Part shown: in pieces, positions 62,171 to 64,000 of the stretch
How the letters are laid out: each line of letters starts with the position of its first letter
How positions within the stretch are numbered: position 1 is the first letter of the stretch
Assembly: GCF_947493125.1 (NCBI RefSeq)
Contig: NZ_CANLQB010000003.1
Location: 372,001 to 436,000, forward strand
From: an uncultured Roseobacter sp.
GTDB lineage: Bacteria; Pseudomonadota; Alphaproteobacteria; Rhodobacterales; Rhodobacteraceae
DNA: 64,000 nucleotides
Reading direction: 5' to 3'
Position numbers and translations under genes: made by a program
The notes under the pieces: generated by a model
Database searches by the model: none
Told to the model about the DNA's origin: nothing
The model's input: only the letters and a program-made list of their open reading frames with translations

Positions 62171-62235
62171 GGGCAGCGCCCGACCCTCCCCCCAGGGAGG
62201 GCGCTTCTCGCCCACCCTAGGGTCGGGCGCTGCCC
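62171..62235. repeat. REP-like multi-stem repeat, copy C
   Basis: Perfect 17-base outer arms: GGGCAGCGCCCGACCCT (62171-62187) and AGGGTCGGGCGCTGCCC (62219-62235). Inside is CCCTCCC with GGGAGGG. The internal GGGCGCTTCTCGCCCACCC corresponds to GGGCGCTTCGCTTCCACCC in copy B. It lies 33 bases upstream of the start codon of the small membrane protein gene, in the 274-base gap after sucD. Confidence 0.75.
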
Positions 62236-62274
62236 TCAGCGCGTCGGTGCATCCTTTGGTTGCGGGCTGAGGCT

Positions 62275-62388
62275 TCGCTCGCTCAGACCGCGAGCGAGTG
62301 AATGGCAGGACTGAATTGCGCGTGCTCGACCCGTCGCCTTTCCGGGGCTCCGCCCGTTCGGACCTCAAACGTGCCAGTGGCACGTTTG
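62275..62388. promoter_or_regulatory. Two further hairpins downstream of sucD
   Basis: TCGCTCGC (62275-62282) pairs with GCGAGCGA (62290-62297). An almost perfect palindrome, CAAACGTGCCAGTGGCACGTTTG (reading outward from one central base, 62366-62388), has 11-base arms and begins 25 bases after the sucD stop on the minus strand. No T run follows either. With the REP-like copy they make the sucD-to-sucA spacer a structured region that could reduce read-through or set mRNA stability. Confidence 0.55.
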
Positions 62389-62412
62389 CCTCGCTTATGC
62401 TCGGATCGGTCC

Positions 62413-63300
62413 TCACCCCTTCTCAATCGCCTCTTTCACCGCTTCGCCCAGCGTTGCGGGGCTGTCGGCCACCACGATCCCGGCGGCGCGCATGGCTTCG
62501 ATCTTGTCCTCAGCACCGCCCTTGCCACCCGCGACGATCGCGCCCGCGTGGCCCATGCGGCGGCCCGGAGGGGCTGTGCGGCCTGCGATGAAACCCGCCG
62601 TGGGCTTCCAGCGGCCCTTTTTCTTCTCATCTGCCAGGAACTGTGCCGCGTCTTCCTCGGCGCTGCCGCCGATTTCACCAATCATGATAATGCTTTGCGT
62701 CTCGTCATCGGCGAGGAACATCTCCAGCACGTCGATGTGCTCGGTGCCCTTGATCGGGTCGCCGCCGATGCCCACCGCGGTCGACTGGCCGTAGCCCAGA
62801 TCGGTCGTCTGCTTGACCGCCTCGTAGGTCAGCGTGCCTGAGCGCGAGACCACGCCGCAGGAGCCGCGCTTGTGGATGTGGCCGGGCATGATGCCGATCT
62901 TGCAGGCGTCGGGCGTGATCACCCCGGGGCAGTTCGGGCCCACCAGCCGCGACGAAGACCCTTCCAGCGCGCGCTGCACCTTCATCATGTCGAGCACAGG
63001 GATTCCTTCGGTGATGCAGACGATCAGCTCCATTTCGGCATCGATGGCCTCGAGGATCGAATCCGCGGCGAAGGGCGGCGGCACATAGACCACCGACGCA
63101 TTGGCTTCTGTCTTGGCCTTGGCTTCATGCACCGAGTTGAAGACCGGCAGATCCAGGTGGGTCTGGCCGCCTTTGCCGGGGGTGACGCCGCCCACCATCT
63201 GGGTGCCATAGGCGATGGCCTGCTCGGTGTGGAATGTGCCCTGCGATCCGGTCAGACCCTGACAGATGACTTTGGTGGTTTCGTCGATGAGTACGGCCAT
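62413..63300 (-). CDS. sucD: Succinyl-CoA synthetase alpha subunit
   Basis: The 295-residue subunit has the N-terminal CoA-binding Rossmann fold ([28 protein letters not shown]), [31 protein letters not shown] and the phosphohistidine loop. [17 protein letters not shown] contains the active-site His. It acts with SucC, whose gene is not in the window; the gene directly upstream is a glycosyltransferase. It is on the same strand as the sucA-odhB-lpd genes that follow. Confidence 0.94.
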   Translation of the reverse strand: MAVLIDETTKVICQGLTGSQGTFHTEQAIAYGTQMVGGVTPGKGGQTHLDLPVFNSVHEAKAKTEANASVVYVPPPFAADSILEAIDAEMELIVCITEGIPVLDMMKVQRALEGSSSRLVGPNCPGVITPDACKIGIMPGHIHKRGSCGVVSRSGTLTYEAVKQTTDLGYGQSTAVGIGGDPIKGTEHIDVLEMFLADDETQSIIMIGEIGGSAEEDAAQFLADEKKKGRWKPTAGFIAGRTAPPGRRMGHAGAIVAGGKGGAEDKIEAMRAAGIVVADSPATLGEAVKEAIEKG

Positions 63301-63363
63301 GGTGTGTCCTTTTGACTTACAGATTTCTGGCGCCGAGGTCGGCGGGCGTTGGGGTGCGGCGGC

Positions 63364-64000
63364 TCATTGCTTGGCCTCCGCAGGTTGGGCGAGAAAGGTG
63401 ATCTGATGCAGTCTGGCGCGCCCGGTGAGGGCGCTCAACAGCGTGGGCAACGGGTAGGCCAGCTCATAATAGGCGCGCTTGAGCTTCTGGCGCACCAGGG
63501 CGAGGCCCTTGGGCCGGAAGCGGGTGGCGGTCTGCAGGGCCACGCCCTCGGGCTCGTTGCCCTGCTCAATGAGCGCGGGCTGCACCTGATAGACGCGCAT
63601 GGCGCGCGCGACGGGCGAGGCATTGAAGTTGAACAGAAGGTTGTCGATGGTGATGTCGAAGGGTCGCTCGGCCAGAAAGCGCAGGGCGGCATCGCGGGTC
63701 AGGATGTAGCCTGCCGCGCCCACGTGGCGCGACAACAGCCGCGTGATCCGCCGCCCGCGATAGCCTTCGCCCTCCGCACCCAGAAGCACCTTGAGGCTGC
63801 GCGCGCGCCAGCGCTCGAGCTTGACCATATCCGCATCCGCCGGCCACCAGCTGAGATCCTCTAGCCACTGGCCCAGCTCGGGCGCGATGAAGATGTCGTC
63901 CTCCATCACCAGGCACAGCTCGGCATCGGAGGCGAGGAACCGCTCCCACACCTGCGCGTGGCTGATCGTGATCGCCATATTGCTGTCGTGAAAGAGGCCC
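63364..64000 (-). CDS. Glycosyltransferase family 25 protein (5' end beyond the window)
   Basis: The frame is open to the window end. The residues GLFHDSN before the first in-window ATG (63978) continue the family pattern into MAITISHAQVWERF, so the real start lies beyond 64000. Features of GT25 are the SHAQVWERFL segment, the DxD-like VMEDDIFIAPELG and GAAGYILTRDAALRFLA. Members add galactose or similar sugars to lipopolysaccharide or other surface glycans. It precedes sucD on the same strand; a metabolic link is not apparent. Confidence 0.8.
   Translation of the reverse strand, partial: GLFHDSNMAITISHAQVWERFLASDAELCLVMEDDIFIAPELGQWLEDLSWWPADADMVKLERWRARSLKVLLGAEGEGYRGRRITRLLSRHVGAAGYILTRDAALRFLAERPFDITIDNLLFNFNASPVARAMRVYQVQPALIEQGNEPEGVALQTATRFRPKGLALVRQKLKRAYYELAYPLPTLLSALTGRARLHQITFLAQPAEAKQ

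Noticed and set aside
1-64000. CRISPR arrays, tRNA or rRNA genes, prophage genes
   Set aside because: No regularly spaced direct repeats of CRISPR size, no cloverleaf with a CCA-type end, no rRNA-like block and no phage structural genes were seen. The 11-base phased repeats at 54902 are far too closely spaced for CRISPR.

Overview
The window looks like a chromosomal segment of a marine-type alphaproteobacterium of the Rhodobacterales (Roseobacter/Paracoccaceae). The evidence is high GC with strong third-position GC, the gene families present (TIGR02302 protein, Hint-domain protein, VPLPA-CTERM protein, DUF2834 and MAPEG proteins) and TCA genes in the order sucD-sucA-odhB-lpd. No rRNA, tRNA, CRISPR array, phage or intact insertion sequence was recognised.

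Layout. 1-3.4 kb: tail of an RTX-like protein, a VPLPA-CTERM exported protein, and a large membrane protein carrying a split alpha/beta-hydrolase signature. 3.4-17.6 kb: an inositol-type catabolic locus. It has a CUT2 sugar ABC transporter, a LacI-family regulator, two MocA-type dehydrogenases and an IolE-like isomerase on the minus strand, and iolD-iolC-iolB-class II aldolase-iolG on the plus strand. The same palindromic operator (core TTGCAACCGGTTGCAA) lies before the transporter and between the two catabolic operons. A small VOC/HxlR pair interrupts the locus. 17.8-22.5 kb: a secreted repeat protein, then UdgX and its linked radical-SAM protein.

22.6-36 kb: a complete nitrate assimilation locus. 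The two-protein sensor/antiterminator nasT-nasS is followed by a leader with a hexaloop hairpin and an intrinsic terminator. Then come nrtA, nrtB, a double-ATPase nrtCD, nirB, nirD, nasA and a siroheme synthase. Transcription is probably controlled by NasT-mediated antitermination in the leader. 36-41.5 kb: a persulfide dioxygenase/rhodanese sulfur module, and a LacI regulator divergent from a DUF1989-GcvT fusion with a palindrome between them.

41.7-53.4 kb: a Hint-domain protein, TlpA-like thioredoxin, argH, two tiny lipoproteins, a DUF2834 protein, lysA, TIGR02302, a zinc-ribbon protein, ftsE-ftsX, plsC and a PPOX-fold flavoprotein. 53.5-64 kb (all minus strand): sucD, sucA, odhB and lpd. 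Two low-GC accessory genes (a small membrane protein and a HEPN-like helical protein) are embedded in this operon, with a MAPEG/UDG-like/MAPEG trio and a GT25 glycosyltransferase cut by the window end.

Points of most interest: a family of multi-stem REP-like repeats, two of which lie beside the low-GC genes of the suc operon; the HEPN-like gene; the nas leader RNA; the iol operator pair; the split hydrolase; and helically phased CGTCGGT repeats upstream of lpd that recur inverted between nrtA and nrtB.
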